From NCBI RefSeq assembly GCF_029407905.1, contig NC_073627.1, positions 158,973,697-159,037,696 on the forward strand: a DNA stretch of 64,000 nucleotides. The letters are read 5' to 3'. The notes under the pieces were generated by a model. The model did not search any database. It saw only the letters and a program-made list of their open reading frames with translations, and had not been told where the DNA came from. The DNA is from Bubalus kerabau. Lineage: Eukaryota; Chordata; Mammalia; Artiodactyla; Bovidae. A program made the position numbers and the translations under genes. Within the stretch, counting starts at the first letter, position 1; each line of letters begins with the position of its first letter. Positions 1 to 12,903 of the stretch are shown piece by piece.

Positions 1-1088
1 TATGATGTGATAGAGGTGTTAGCTAATGCTAAGGTGTTAATCATATTGCAATATATAAATGTATCAAATCAAGACATTTTGTCTGTCTGAAACTTATACA
101 GTGCTTTATGTATATTACATCTCAAAAAAAAAAGGAATCAGTATTCCAACACAGGTAGTGGATCTGTCAGTTTCATAACGTCTGGGCTGAGAAACAGGCA
201 CAACGTCAGTAGTATTCTGCAGTATTCTGTCCATTAAAGCAATCACAGAGCGCTTACAAAATTAAGGGAAAGTGTCATAGACCCTCATAGCTCCTTGGCT
301 GAAATAAAATGTTGAATGAAGAAGAGAAGTGTGTTATTCTTACTGGATCGTCAGAAGTCTTTTTGAATTTTGAGACTATTTGGCTTACTGTCTCTAACAC
401 AGTGCCTAAGGTTGTCATTGTAAAAGTTAATTTATCAAGTTGAACAATGATTTTATACTTCTCAATTCTGAAGGGAAGTGTGAAAGATATTTTCCAAAAA
501 TTGAGAGAGAATAAACTATATAGAATCTTTCTTATGTTTATTGTTTCTCTCTAAGCAGTCCATGTTACCTCCCCAAAGCGATTTTCCTTTCATTGCAGAT
601 ATGCTTGGCTGACCAACTGGACACAAGCTATAAAAATCAGAGGGGGAGAAATTGCTTTAGTAGATTCAAAGGCAGGAAATAATGTTTCCTCTGTAGTGAG
701 CCACTAAGCTGCAGGTACTGAGGGCTGCTGCTTGTTGGGGATCCCTGAACAAATCTGATAGCCCATAAAAACAAGACAGGCTTAAGGCCAAGCTACAGGG
801 TAGAACTGTCAGAAGAGTTTTAAAAGTGAGTCATGCAGTGTTGATTTTAACTCAATGTTGTGCTTAGGAATGGAAAAAAAAAAAAAACATCTATCATTAT
901 TTCACTGATAGTATTGTGCATGGTACTCAGCTGGAGTGCAGCCTTATGAGCCTCTTGGAAAACTTACCTTTCGTTTTGTCTGTATTGGTTAATGCAGCTT
1001 ACAGAAGGGTATACAGAGATTGAAAAAACTTTTTTTTAAAGAATAAAGGTTGATAAATGTGTTTGAAAGCTAATTGTGGCTGACAGCA
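1..1088. other. Unassigned single-copy-looking DNA
   Basis: No repeat family, exon or RNA gene that I recognise. AT-rich, with short A-runs near 125 and 872. No long open frame. Probably intergenic or intronic. Confidence 0.5.
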
Positions 1089-1096
1089 CATGGTTG

Positions 1097-1386
1097 GAGA
1101 AGGCAATGGCAACCCACTCCAGTACTCTTGCCTGGAAAATCCCATGGACGGAGGAGCCTGGAGAGCTGTAGCCTGTGGAGTCGCTAAGAGTCGGACACGA
1201 CCGAGTGACTTCACTTTCACTTTTCACTTTGATGCATTGGAGAAGGAAATGGCAACCCACTCCAGTGTTCTTGCCTGGAGAATCCCAGGGATGGGGGAGC
1301 CTGGTGGGCTGCTGTCTATGGGGTCACACGGAGTCGGACACGACTGAAGCAACTTAGCAGCAGCAGCAGCAGCAGCAGCAGCAGCT
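1097..1386 (+). mobile_element. Bov-A2 SINE, full length
   Basis: A two-monomer Bov-A2: the motif 'ggagaaggcaatggcaaccc' opens the first unit and a diverged copy opens the second after the linker 'ttcactttgatgcatt'. It ends in an AGC repeat. The flanking 8-bp duplication 'catggttg' (1089-1096 and 1387-1394) marks a retrotransposition event. Bov-A elements lack a gene and are thought to use BovB enzymes through a shared 3' tail. Short frames here on both strands are SINE artefacts. Confidence 0.95.
1356..1385 (+). repeat. (AGC)10 microsatellite in a Bov-A2 tail
   Basis: Ten uninterrupted AGC units form the 3' end of the SINE. Other Bov-A2 copies in the window carry only about two to five units, so this tail has probably expanded and may be polymorphic. 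Confidence 0.95.
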
Positions 1387-1394
1387 CATGGTTG

Positions 1395-3290
1395 CTTAGA
1401 GATGGGACTCATTATTCCTGATACAGTGTGGTAACTCTTTATCTAGGTCAGACATTTTTTAGAGTAGAATCAATCCCTACATTTCTAGACAAGATCAAGA
1501 AAGACATTTTTTTTTTTATTGGACCAGAATTTAGGGTGATAAAATAGGCAAGAAATTAGTCACTGTTTATGAATTTTTTTTAATCAGCAAGGCAATGTAG
1601 GGAATGCACATGTGGCCAATGTCCACAATGGACAATTTAGAAGCAACTTAAAGGCTATCCTCTAATGGATGGACAAGCTGGTTCATCTCAGAAGTTTGAT
1701 TTAAAAAGTGTGGTTGTAAGGATCACGGCCATATCTCTGAGATATCCTCAGAGGTCTTGAAAATTTAACCTTAAGAGAATCTAAAATCTAAAAGAGGACA
1801 GAAAGGAGAGGAGTTGATACTGGACTTTAACTGGAGAGATTCATTTCTCCTTCCTTACTAATTGACAAGTTCATATCCCCCCACTTCGACTTTGTAACAC
1901 TGTGGTTGGGACCTTGTAAACTACAGTCCTTTTTGGCTGCTGGCTCCTATTAGGCACTATAAACACAGGGAACTAGAGAGAAATTGTAAGGCTGAAGGAG
2001 GAAATGGGGCTTGCTCTTTCTTTTTTGTTTCCTGATCCCATCAGAGTCATCCTTGTAATGGTACTTCATTTAGAATGTGGCATTTGGTTCCAGTAGCAGT
2101 AGGTGGTTCCAAGTTCCATTTTCTTTTTCATACTCCCTGTACTAGCATCTTTGAACGTTTCCAGATTACCAACACTAGCCAGCTGGTATCCCTCCTGTAA
2201 GACTGAGTTCTGGCTCAGCCAGGGTCCTCCCCTGAGTTCTGGAGGTACCAGCGCCAGTTGGCAGTGGCTTCTTCTTGGAGATGTGCATCCAGCTCTTCAG
2301 GATGTTTTTTCTAAGCTTCTAAATTCTTAGAACCCTAGGGGAGTAGCTGCTTCTTATAGTTGCCATTTCTGGGATACTTTACTGTTTACTTTTTGCTTTT
2401 TTACCTCTTGTATCCTATTTAGTCTTTATAGTAAATCTATGTTAAATTCACAGATGACTGTGACTGATAACATCTCTTTTGCAGGAATATTTACCATAGT
2501 TACCAGTTTTACTCTGATTCTGCCATAAAGGTGCAGAGCCTGAACCTTACCTATCTATTCCGCATTGAGATACAATAATAATACCAGTCCACAAGTCTTG
2601 CCATAGCACTATAACTAGTTGATAACTAGTCAGCTAAGCATGCTAAAGAAGGGAAACATTGGAATCTACTGAGGGGTCATTATTTAACTTGATTAGAACT
2701 TCTGGGCCCTGCCAAGTCCCTAAAGGTCAGCATTTTCTCATCAAATTCTTTTAACAATCCTTTTCTTCACCACCCTGCCCTCCAGCTGTATCATTCATGA
2801 TTCTGGTCACCTGTATGTCCCTAAGAATTCCATTTGGTCCTTGACCTCCGTTGTTACTCTTCCTCCTTTTCAAAAGGTAGGTGAAATGAAGTGAAGTAGG
2901 GGAACAGGGATGGGGATAAATTTCCTGAGTGATTAGGCTTTGGTGCCATTAAGACCACATGCTACAGGATGTTCAGAACACAGATTGAAGATTTGGGAAG
3001 TGTGCATCAGGAAATTCTTCCTACAGGTGGTATGCCTGAGCTGAATCTGGAAGGATGGACTAGAGTTAACAGGATGAAATAGAAGGAACATATAAGTTTC
3101 TAGAGCTAGATAAAATATACCTACATATCTGGTAAATGGAGAAAATTTGTAACATCTGGGCATATTACATAGCAGATGGGAAGGACAAAATTGGCTTTCC
3201 TGCCATATCTATTTTCCAGGCCTAAAAAGACTCTGTCAAAAATTGAGTATTAAGTAAGCATCAGGATATATAGTGTTTTTCTTTGTCTTC
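1395..3290. other. Unassigned DNA
   Basis: No recognised repeat or exon. Short open frames near 2103-2330 and 2933-3163 show no recognisable domain and no coding context. Confidence 0.45.
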
Positions 3291-3855
3291 AGTTTTTTAA
3301 TTTGCTGAAGTATAGTTTACTTTTGATGTTTCAGGTGTGCAGCAAATTGATTTGGTTATATGTATATTAGATTCTTTTCCATTATTTTTGTTGTTGTTAT
3401 TTAGTTGTCCAATCATGTCTAACTCTTTGCAAACCCATGGACTGCAGCATGCCGACCTCCCTGTCCCTCACCATCTCCCAGAGTTTGCTGAAGTTCATGT
3501 TCATTGCGTCAGTGATGCCATCCAGACATCTCATGCTCTGATGTCCTCTTCTCCTTCTGCCTTCAATCTTTCCCAGCATCAGGGACTTTTCCAGTGTGTC
3601 AACTGTTTGCATCATGTGACCAAAATACTGGAGCTTCGGCATCAGTCCTTCCAGTGAATATACAGGGTTGATTTCCCTTAAGATTGACTGGTTTGATCTC
3701 CTTGCTGTCCAAGGGACTTTCAGGAGTCTTCTCTAACACCACAGTATGAAGGCATCAACTCTTTGGGGTTCTGCCTTTGGTGTTCTTTCCATTAGAGGTT
3801 ATTATAAGATATTGAATACAGTTCCCTGTGCTATGAATAGGTCCTTGTTTGAGAA
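3291..3855 (-). mobile_element. L1 3' UTR fragment, split by a BovB tail
   Basis: The flanks read like the antisense of a mammalian L1 3' UTR ('tttcaggtgtgcagcaaatt' on the left, 'tattgaatacagttccctgt' on the right). They become continuous when the BovB fragment in the middle is removed. No coding capacity. Confidence 0.6.
3385..3782 (-). mobile_element. BovB LINE 3' end, 5'-truncated
   Basis: Antisense BovB 3' terminus of about 400 bp. The reverse strand encodes the C-terminal part of the BovB ORF with stops and frame changes. The near-repeats 'ttcttttccatta' (3372-3384) and 'ttctttccatta' (3783-3794) look like a slightly decayed target-site duplication. The copy is diverged, hence relatively old. 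Confidence 0.85.
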
Positions 3856-6800
3856 TATATATAATTTTAAGTGACTTTCATCCAAGTATGTTATTCACAT
3901 TATCTTGTTTACTAATTGTTTTGGATAGATATATGTTAGTTTCCCGTTAGACTAAGTAGAGATAGTACTAAATACTATTTTGTGTCTATCCACCATCACC
4001 TTGTATAGTGACACACAAGTAATTTAATAGATGCCTATGCAATAAGTAAATACAAAAATTAATGAATCTTTAAAAATACCATTAGGTTTTGAAAAATGGC
4101 CTACTGAGGCCAGTATTTTATCTTGGAGAAGAGCATTTTTTTTTTTCTTTTTGATATTAGTCTTAAAAGCCAAGGAAGGTATTTCATCTACAATTCCCAA
4201 TATTTCCCTATAATAATCTCTTAGTAGAATGTACATGTAAATTTGTTTAATGGTTGGATCATTTTCCAAATATAATTGGAAAACAGGTTTCTTTTTTAGC
4301 TGTCAAAGAGGTGTTTGATATGTGGTAAAATAATTTAGTTTATATTTGCCATTTGGGGATGTTGACCTTCTAGGGAAGCTTCTATTTGTACCGTCATATA
4401 AATTTGGAGACCTTTTACTTGAAGGCAATACTCATCTCCTACTGTATGAACTTAAGGAGATATGACTCTTTCATTTTTTTAATACCGATAAAACAGGCTT
4501 GGCCAACAGATACTATCTTGTAGGACTTTGAATCTTGAGCACTTGATGGCATAATATGATGCTATCATATATGATATATGATTGTCATAATATGATGACA
4601 GCATTGTGGCCTTCCCTGGGTATCTTCCACATAGCCCTCCAGAACTCACTTGGTACCTGTCAAGTTTTGGCCCTCCAGTCTTCTAATATCATTCCAATAA
4701 ATTCTCATGCTGCTTCAGATTATGATGTCATTTTCTGTTGTTTGCAACCACATGCAACAAATGATATAGATAGTATTGTTAAAGATGTAAGAAAACATGC
4801 TACTCTTTATCCTCATTTAAAACTAGATATTTTAAAGTACAAATACTATAAAGTGGAATTTTGACCCACAGAAAGAACATTTCTGTCTTTAATATCAGCC
4901 ATCTGTGAACAAGTTTCCCACTGGACACAAGGATTTTTGACAAGTATTGTAAATGTCTTCAAGTGACACACATTTTTGGATAGAGATTTCAGGGTTTCCC
5001 CAGTGAATGTGATGAACTGTCCAGATGGTGCCCTTATAGCCACTCAACAGAGTCCTTAAACAATAATAATTAACAACTAATTACATTTAATGCCTTGAAA
5101 GGGGTCCACTCGCATTCATTTGATCAGAAATCCATCCCTGGGTAGGTCCAGAAGAGAGAAAAGACTTCCAGCATAGCCATCTGGATGATCTTTCTCCCCC
5201 CATTCTTGCTGCTGAAGAGGGACTGGTGATGTCCATGACTCCTTTTGGAGTACATATTCTGCTCTGGAAGCTGTTTAAAGAGTGGGCCTTGCTGAATTAA
5301 ATTGGCTTTTGTCCCATCAAAGGCAAGAGTCAAGTTAGATGCAAATGCTCTGGATGGAGAGGAAAGAAAGCTTGGAAAATCTGTGCCAGATTTTGTGGTG
5401 ATTGTAGGACTTAGGACATGCAATCATACCAAACAAAGCTGGGACAAAATGACCTACCTGATTAATTCAAAGAAATGCATTTTATTTATATTTATCTCCA
5501 CAAACACACTGTCTCTTCACATGGAATGTACATAGAATTATAATTGAGCTTGATCAGTTTATAGACTCTCAGTTTAGAATTCCTGACAGTTCTGGCAGAA
5601 ACTGGCTTAAAACATACATTTTCCCATGTATGTTGTTTTACTTTCATATTCAACTGATAACCCAGTCATGGATAACTAATGCCAAGGATTTTCTCATGGA
5701 AGATGACTGAACATCATGTAATAATCTTCCAGCTAGCAGCTCTGTTTTGGTGCCACTGTTTGCCAAGTCCAGACTCTAGACTGTTGAGTCATTGTAGGCA
5801 GCAGGTGGCCTAGTGGTGAAAAGTAATATAATAATAATTTCCCCCCTCTGGAAATGGCCTTGGAACACAGTGGAGGGCTTTAAAAGCTTATGAGGCCATG
5901 CCTGTGCTATTGAGTCCCACAGTTTTGGTTATATAACTGCCTGAAGCTGGACCAATTGGATTTTAAATCCTGGAAATGTGAATTTTGAAGAGGTACGAAT
6001 ACTTTCAGTTTTGAAACTGGGTCACATTAATGGCAATACTATAGAAGACAGGCTCTTCTTAAACAGTTCTATGTGTACTTAAAGCATAACTTTCAACAAA
6101 GTGTGTTTTCATAGCTCTTGATATACAATGTTTTTATCTTTTTTTCTGTATATATTCTATAATTTTAATTTGGACTTTTAAACTTAATCCAAGGTTTGTT
6201 TCCATCAATTCAGAATAGATTAGCACTAACTTCGTAGTCATTAGGGTCAGTCAAGGGCTGTGCTCCATTAATGCTCACTCAGAACCATCTAAAATGTTGC
6301 CAGTCACCAGCACATGTTGGAGAGGAATAGAGAATAGCACCTTAAATACTTAATTGGCTAATTCAAGTCACAACATCATGCCTACATTCAAGGGTGTAGG
6401 GAAACACAATCCTGTTGCATCATGGAATGAAAAAAACTAGAAATAACAGAAATATTGATGAGAAGCACTAGTGTAACATGCCAGTTGGAGGAATTTTTGC
6501 TCTTGGTTGTGTCATTATGAGAGAATGTTACCTGTATTCTTTCTAAATTTTGGTATTTATTGAAGTTTGCTTAGTGGTTGAACACATAATCAGTTTTTAT
6601 GACTATTTCATGAACACTTAAAGAAGATATATTACATATATTCAGGTGTAGAATTTTATGTATATCAATACATATTCTTTTTACTTACAGCATTTAGTTT
6701 TTTAATGCATGGAAAAGATTTTTTATAATTATAAAAGAGAAGCATATCTACAAAAGGAATAGCCAGTGCCTAAATGCCCAATTTGTTTTTATTATTACCA

Positions 6801-6880
6801 GTGAGATATGCATATAAACTAATTTTACAGGTGGGCTCATTGCACCTGTTTTTCAAGTGACAGTCCTTAATGAACTGTCT
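3856..6880. other. Unassigned DNA
   Basis: AT-rich, with no gene or repeat that I can name. A small inverted repeat lies near 4560-4610 (tcatatatgatatatga type). Frames near 4556-4864 and 5124-5423 are about 100 codons and lack recognisable domains. A processed pseudogene too diverged to name by eye cannot be excluded around 4860-5420. Confidence 0.4.
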
Positions 6881-6881
6881 T

Positions 6882-7100
6882 TTTTATTAATTAGTTTTTA
6901 TTGCAGTATATTTGCTTTACAATGTTGTATTAGTTTCTACTGCATAGCAAAATGAATCAGTCACACATGTGCATATATCCCCTCCCTTTGGACTTCCTTC
7001 CCATTCAGGTCACCAAAGTGCATTAAGTACAATTCCCTGTGCTATATCATATGTTCTCATTAGTTATCTATTTTATATAGAGTATCAATAGTGCAGCAAA
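6882..7100 (-). mobile_element. L1 3' UTR fragment
   Basis: Matches the recurrent artiodactyl L1 3' UTR pattern in antisense: 'tttgctttacaatgttgt', then 'atatatcccctcccttt', then 'cattaagtacaattccctgt', then 'cattagttatctatttta'. Non-coding, 5'-truncated. The exact subfamily is not assignable by eye. Confidence 0.6.
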
Positions 7101-7828
7101 TAGAGTTTAGAAAAGGCTAAGGATTGAACACTTTCAGCTGTCATTTCTTGGTTTAATTTTTCTTTTTCCTACATGTGAGCTACACCTCTGCTTGTGGAAG
7201 CATTGAGTGTGTCTGAGTGTGTAGACTACACCTGCTTTACTCAAGGCACTGGCACTAATTCCCTAGCTTCTCTCTTTATTTGTACTTGGTTTTTCCCTGC
7301 ATTGGAGAGGTAAGAAGGTAAGAATATGGAGACTTGTTTGACCATAGATATAGAAATAAGGAAAGTCTTTCAACCTATCTTTGGTTCTGAGCCTCTCAGA
7401 ATCATTTGGATACGGCAGAAGAGGTTCTTCTCAAGGCTCACACTAGTTCAATAGAGTCCTAAGCTGGGAGTGTGGAATAGAGGTCTAGCAGTAATCATAT
7501 GATTCTTTATCATGTTTTACTTCTATCTCCTTATGTTCCTTGGGAATTTGCTTATCAAAAGCAAAGCTGACCGTGTACTTAGATACAAATATCAATTGGT
7601 ATCATATTTACCACTACTTAAAATTTTTTCTAATGTTTTTGTGCAATTAAAAAGAAGAAAATACATATGAAAATAAGAAGCAGTGTTAAATCTTGACTGT
7701 ATTTTCTCCTGTCCTGGTTCTTATTGTCCTCTTTTTAAAAATTGCATAACTTAAAATTTTGTTCATTTTTATGAATGTTTTTGCTCTCTGTGTTATCAAT
7801 ATGTGCATATTTGCAATTGGATACTCCT
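7101..7828. other. Unassigned DNA
   Basis: No recognised repeat, exon or RNA gene. Confidence 0.45.
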
Positions 7829-7840
7829 GTAAATATGTTT

Positions 7841-8111
7841 CGGAGAAGGCAACGGCAACCCACTCCCGTACTCTTGCCTGGAAAATCCCATGGACTGAGG
7901 AGCCTGGTAGGCTGCAGTCCATGGGGTCACTAAGAGTCGGGCACGACTGAGCGATTTCACTTTCACTTTTCACTTTCATGCATTGGAGAAGGAAATGGCA
8001 GCCCACTCCAGTGTTCTTGCCTGGAGAATCCCAGGGACAAGGGAGCCTGGTGGGCTGCCATCTATGGGGTCGCACAGAGTCCGACAAGACTGAAGTGACG
8101 TAGCAGCAGCA
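7841..8111 (+). mobile_element. Bov-A2 SINE with 12-bp TSD
   Basis: Two-monomer Bov-A2 with a short (AGC)n tail. The perfect duplication 'gtaaatatgttt' (7829-7840 and 8112-8123) brackets it, so the insertion boundary is exact. Confidence 0.96.
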
Positions 8112-8171
8112 GTAAATATGTTTAGCCAAAATAAGATACTGGCCAAAGACATAATGAATATAATTAATAAA

Positions 8172-8391
8172 GTGAAGTGAAGTTGCTCAGTCATGTCCGA
8201 CTCTTTGCGACACCATGGACTGTAGCCTACCAGGCTCTGAGGAGCCTCTCAGTCCATGGAATTTTCCAGGCAAGAGTACTGGAGTGGGTTGCCATTTCCT
8301 TCTCCAGGGGATCTTCCCAACCTAGGGATCAAACCCCCGTCTCCCACACTGCAGGCAGATGCTTTACCGTCTGAGCCACTAAGGAAGCCTT
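8172..8391 (-). mobile_element. Bov-tA SINE with 11-bp TSD
   Basis: Antisense Bov-tA: a BovB-like tail at the left and the tRNA-Glu-derived head at the right (gagccactaaggaagcc). Flanked by 'taattaataaa' at 8161-8171 and 8392-8402. A short local duplication around 'ctctgaggagcctctcag' is private to this copy. Confidence 0.95.
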
Positions 8392-8402
8392 TAATTAATA
8401 AA

Positions 8403-9840
8403 ATTAATAATAATATTAATAGTGTTTTTCTTCACAGATACTTTGTTGTATGTTAACTTACTTTGACCTCATCACAATATCATGAAATATTCTAGGCGGT
8501 GCTATCCTCTTTGATTTTACAGTGGAAGACACTGACACCTAGATGTATTCAATGAGTTAAACAATATCACACTAAAGTGTTTTTTTTTTTTTTTTTTATT
8601 CTACATAGTTGTGAAGGTTGAGTACTCCATGCCTCCCACCACCAACAACAATTTTCTTATTCAAATGGATATAAAGAATCTTTCACTGGTTATACTATTT
8701 TAATTTCTACAACAGAGTTTGACCTACTGAATTGGACTTTATGAAAGCTAATGAGGAATTAAGCTGCCTGAAAGACTTGAGATGAAAGATTTTCTGAGAT
8801 CTTTTATGCATTGTAAACATACAGCATGCTGGGACCAGAGCTTGCCTTTGTACATTGTGAAGTAGAGGGGAGGAATGAATAAACAGTAGAATAAATTGCC
8901 TACTGGGCACTTTTAACATTTAAAAGCAACCAGTAATTGTCACACTTCTGCCCTTACTTCAGTTGGGTACATATTGTACCCTTTGGTCTGTGAGCGTCAG
9001 TCAGTGATTATACACCTGTGGTCTCAGGGGCATGTGTATACAACAGGAGGTAGAAAATGACATGAGCAGAAAAAATCACTCCCTGCCTTAGGCTCAGAGC
9101 TTCTTTACTGTTTCTACCCATGAATTCTGCGGCTTCAAATTCTCTAAGCTGTTGGATTCTGTACCTGCCTTGACCTTCAAGATTCTGCTGAGCTCTCCAA
9201 ACTTGCCTAAAACCATGGACTTAACTCTTTCCTGTTTCTTCTGACCTCACACTTCTGTTTTAAGACCTATTTTGCAGGACTTGTTGGGTTCCTGACCCGT
9301 TCCCCGCTTTGACCCCAGATTTCACACCTGACTGCTCAAATTTGGTTAGAATTAAAAACTTTCCCTTTTGCTTCTGTCTAAGGATCACTGCCCTCATCAG
9401 TGTTTGGGCATCATACTTCATGCTTTAATTTGGTTTTCAACAGTTTTCCTAATAGTTTTCCATTGTTCTTTCCCTGAGTTATGTAAGTCAGTGATCTGAG
9501 AATAAACATAAAATATAAAGTAATTGCTACCACAGAATGTATGATGATATTTCTGAGGAAGAAACATGGAATAAAAATTTCTGCCTCTTAGAGATTAAAC
9601 TTTTCCAGATTGGATTAGTGTCATGTTTCATTCTAGAAAATACATCTATTTATCAAAATTCAGAATGAGATTTTTGGACCCTTTCCCATTTCATATCTGT
9701 CAGTTGTAGGAACAAGAATATCCCAAAGAACTTAAGAAAGATAAAAAGAGCAGTGGTTCAGCCTCACTGGGTAGCAAGGGTGAATTTGCTCTAATGAGTT
9801 TCCCAAAACTGATTGTACTTTTGTTTATGAGTCTGGACAC
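8403..9840. other. Unassigned DNA with a poly-T run
   Basis: A T-run of about 19 nt lies near 8580-8598. Otherwise no repeat family or exon recognised. Confidence 0.45.
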
Positions 9841-9850
9841 ATTGTGAAAA

Positions 9851-10054
9851 ATGAAAGTGAGTCACTCAGTCATGTCCCACTTTGCAATCCCATGGGCTTT
9901 AGCCCACCAGGCTCCTCTGTCCATGGAATTCAGGCAAGAATACTAGAGTGGGTTGCCATTCCCTTCTCCAGGGGATCTTCCCGACCCAGGGATTGAACCT
10001 GGGTCTTCTGCATTGCAGGCAGATTCTTTACCATCTGAGCTACCAGGGAAGCCC
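9851..10054 (-). mobile_element. Bov-tA SINE
   Basis: Antisense Bov-tA ending in the tRNA-derived head 'gagctaccagggaagccc'. 'ctggacac' (9833-9840) and 'ctggaccc' (10054-10061) may be a worn duplication. Directly beside a MER5-like fossil. Confidence 0.9.
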
Positions 10055-10192
10055 TGGACCCTTACTAAACTACAGTTTTCTAGGCCCCACCAAGAATATT
10101 GTATGAGAGTATGGTTTGAAATTTGAATTTTTAACAAATTCCCTAGTGATTCTGGTGCAGTGGGCCATATTTGAGAACCACTGCTCTTAGTA
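10055..10192 (+). mobile_element. MER5-like hAT-Charlie fossil (partial)
   Basis: The stretch ending 'gtgattctggtgcagtgggc' and then 'tttgagaaccactg' resembles the 3' half and terminal inverted repeat of MER5-type non-autonomous hAT elements, with 'ctaggccccacc' in the expected place. Old and partial. Family name from memory. Confidence 0.5.
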
Positions 10193-11762
10193 ACTGGGGG
10201 TAACAATTATGCAGATCATAATTGAGAGAAATGAAAATCTTAAAAGATACAATAGACAAAGACTCTCTAACCAAGTTTGACAATAAAACAATGGAGAGGA
10301 GACAGAATTCTCTTCCATTATTATTAAGTCCTTGATGCAATAAGTTGAACAAGCTCCAAAATTAATTATTAAGATTTAAAATGTGAAGGAAGATCAGTTA
10401 TGGTGATAACTGATCACTATCAATTATCTGATAAGAATAAGTTAACTGATAAGAATCATTATGGTGAAATAAAAATAGTAGACAGGCTAGAAGAGACACA
10501 CTTCCCTTACCAATAGCCAGCTAATGTAACGACGTCACCTGGTTCCTGCTAAAGATGGGTTATGAGTAAATGTTGATCAGAGTTTTGTAATTTACGTTTA
10601 TTGTGATATGTTTATTTAGTTCTTTACTTATTGCATGTGTTTCATTATTCTTAGTTAGTGATGTCATTTCCCCATGCATGTCTTCTTTTAAAAAATATAT
10701 GTCCCAAAGTGAAATACCGCTCAGGTATTTTTACAGATAGGTAAACCATCACTGGATGGGTACTATGTGGTAATCATAGTCAAGAATTTGGTGTTTAGTG
10801 TCTGAAAAGTAGAAAAGCAGCTCCTTTTACAAAATTCTAACTGTATAAGATTTGCTTCTATCTGAGAATGTTTGTGGTAATATTCAAAATATGCTACAGC
10901 TGCTATGGCAGTATAAATTAATAAATAAGTAAAACACATTTAAAATTCTTTTTATTCTCTAAGTTAAAATGTATAAGATCATGCAGCTGCTTATTTACTC
11001 AGATAAATTATTCATCTAGTTTGATAATTTTCAATCAGTTGTTGATTTATTTAGAAATGAATAGCTTGATCTTTTGTTTGTCATAGCTTTTACTGACTAA
11101 ATGTTGCTCTGGTCTGATTTGATTCTGGGACGTATGCACATTTCAGTGAATTCTTAATTAAAAGGATAGTGAATATTTCTGGCACCTTAACCTTTAGCAT
11201 CTCAGAGGTGACTGGCTACTCTGTCTGTATGTGTGGAGAGTCTGAATTTACAAAAGTCATGATAATATTGCCACCAGTGCTATAACACCTCTTGTGTGCT
11301 CCACTATTTTGCCTCTGCAAATGTTGGGCTCCTCCAGAATAGCAGGTGGGCCCAGAGCAGGACTCGGACACTGTTGCTAATACTAGTTTTGTCCACTCAG
11401 CAATACATGGGGGGTTGCCCAGGTTTGTACCAGCAAAACTCGAAGGGTGAATTTCCTGCTTCTGCTACTACTATACAGCATTTTTAGGTAGAACTTGTCT
11501 CAATAACCCATATAATAGAATTTCCTAATTTAATATTCAGCATGCTTATGCTGATATAAACTGGTTATAAAGCAGCTATAGGTATGACAATTGTACTAGT
11601 TAGGATGACATGCTCTTGTATATAACAGATAGCTTAAAGAAGACAGACATTTATTTTTCTTTCTTAGTTTAGCTGGAATAAAGATTTGTGCAAATCAGTT
11701 CTGATGCCTAAATTTGGGAGGGTGGTTGGTGATAGTGTTAAGAGATACGACTTCCATTGCTG
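10193..11762. other. Unassigned DNA
   Basis: No recognised repeat or exon. AT-rich. A 63-codon frame at 11296-11487 has no identifiable domain. Confidence 0.45.
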
Positions 11763-11782
11763 CAAAAAAAAAAAAAAAAAAA

Positions 11783-12395
11783 AGAAAAAGAAAATGACTG
11801 GGATTTTGATAGGGGTTGAATTGAGTCTGTAGATATCTTTGGGTAGCTTGGCTATCTGAACAATTTTAAGTCTTCTAATTTTAAGTCTTCTAATTTGATG
11901 CCTTTCCATTTGTGTCTTCTTTGATTTCTTTCATCAGTGTTTTGTAGTTTTCAGTATATAAATCTCTCATCTCCTGAGTTAAGTTTATTCCTAAGTATTT
12001 CATTCTTTTTGGTACTATTGTAAATGGGATTGTTTTCCAAATTTCCTTTCCAGATAGTTTGTAGCTAATGTATAGAAACAATGAATTTTTGTATGTTGAT
12101 TTTGTATCCTGCAACTGTACTGAATTCGTTAGTTGTCACAGTTTTTTTCTAAAGAAGCCTAAGAATTTCTGTATATAAGATCATATATAAGATGACAAGC
12201 AGGGATATCTGCAAGCTATCTTCAAGCAGGGATAGCTTTAATTCTTTAAATTTGGATGCCTTTAAGTTTTTTTTTTTTCTTTTTGGTCTAATTGCTGGGG
12301 CTAAACCTTCCAGTACTGTATTAAAAAGAAGTGTCCAGGGTGCACATTCTTGCCTTATTCCTCATGTTAGAAAAAAATATTTCAGAGTATGATGT
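11783..12395 (-). mobile_element. L1 ORF2 segment: inverted 5' part of a larger L1
   Basis: The reverse strand encodes decayed L1 ORF2 from the region following the reverse-transcriptase core (for example 'MKYLGINLTQEMRDLYTENY', then a stretch like 'IAKLPKDIYRLNSTPIKIP'). In L1 order this lies just upstream of the sense segment that begins next door near 12400. The arrangement, inverted upstream piece followed by the sense downstream piece, is the classic L1 5' inversion from twin priming. Stops, indels and a T-rich expansion at the left edge show it is dead. Confidence 0.8.
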
Positions 12396-12683
12396 TGGCT
12401 GTGGGCATTCACATGAAACCACAAAAACCCAAGAACAGCCAAATCAAACCTGAGAGAGAGCAAACCTGGAGACATCATACTTCCTGATTTAAAATAAATT
12501 ATGAAACTACAGTAACCACAACAGCATGGTACTTGCATGATGACAGTCATATAGACCAAAAGAACAGAATAGAGTCCAGAAGTATGTCTGTAAGTGTATG
12601 GTCAATTGATTTTTGACAAGGGTGCCAAGAATACATATTGGGGAGATAAAAGTCTCTTCAACAAACAGTGTTGTGAAAAGTGG

Positions 12684-12903
12684 ATGCATGCATGCATGCT
12701 AAATCACTTCAGTTGTGTCCAACTCTCTGTGACCCTATGGACTGTAATACACCAAGCTGCTCTGTCCATGGGATTCTCCAGACAAAAATACTGGAGTAGG
12801 TTGCCATTTCCTCCCCCAGGGGATCTTCCTGACCCAGGGATCGAACCTGTGTCTCTTATGTTTCCTGCATTGGCAGGTGGGTTCTTTACCACTAGTGCCA
12901 CCT
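12684..12903 (-). mobile_element. Bov-tA SINE inside L1
   Basis: Antisense Bov-tA with recognisable BovB-like tail ('gtgtccaactctctgtgacc') and tRNA-derived end ('ttaccactagtgccacc'). A 'gcatgcatgcatgc' run is at its left edge. L1 ORF2 resumes on both sides, so this is a later insertion. Confidence 0.9.

Noticed and set aside
1036..1357. Open frames on both strands over Bov-A2 and Bov-tA copies
   Set aside because: SINEs are non-coding; the same peptides appear wherever a copy lies.
4555..4610. AT-rich inverted repeat 'atcatatatgatatatgat'
   Set aside because: Short and low-complexity; no evidence for an RNA or a binding site.
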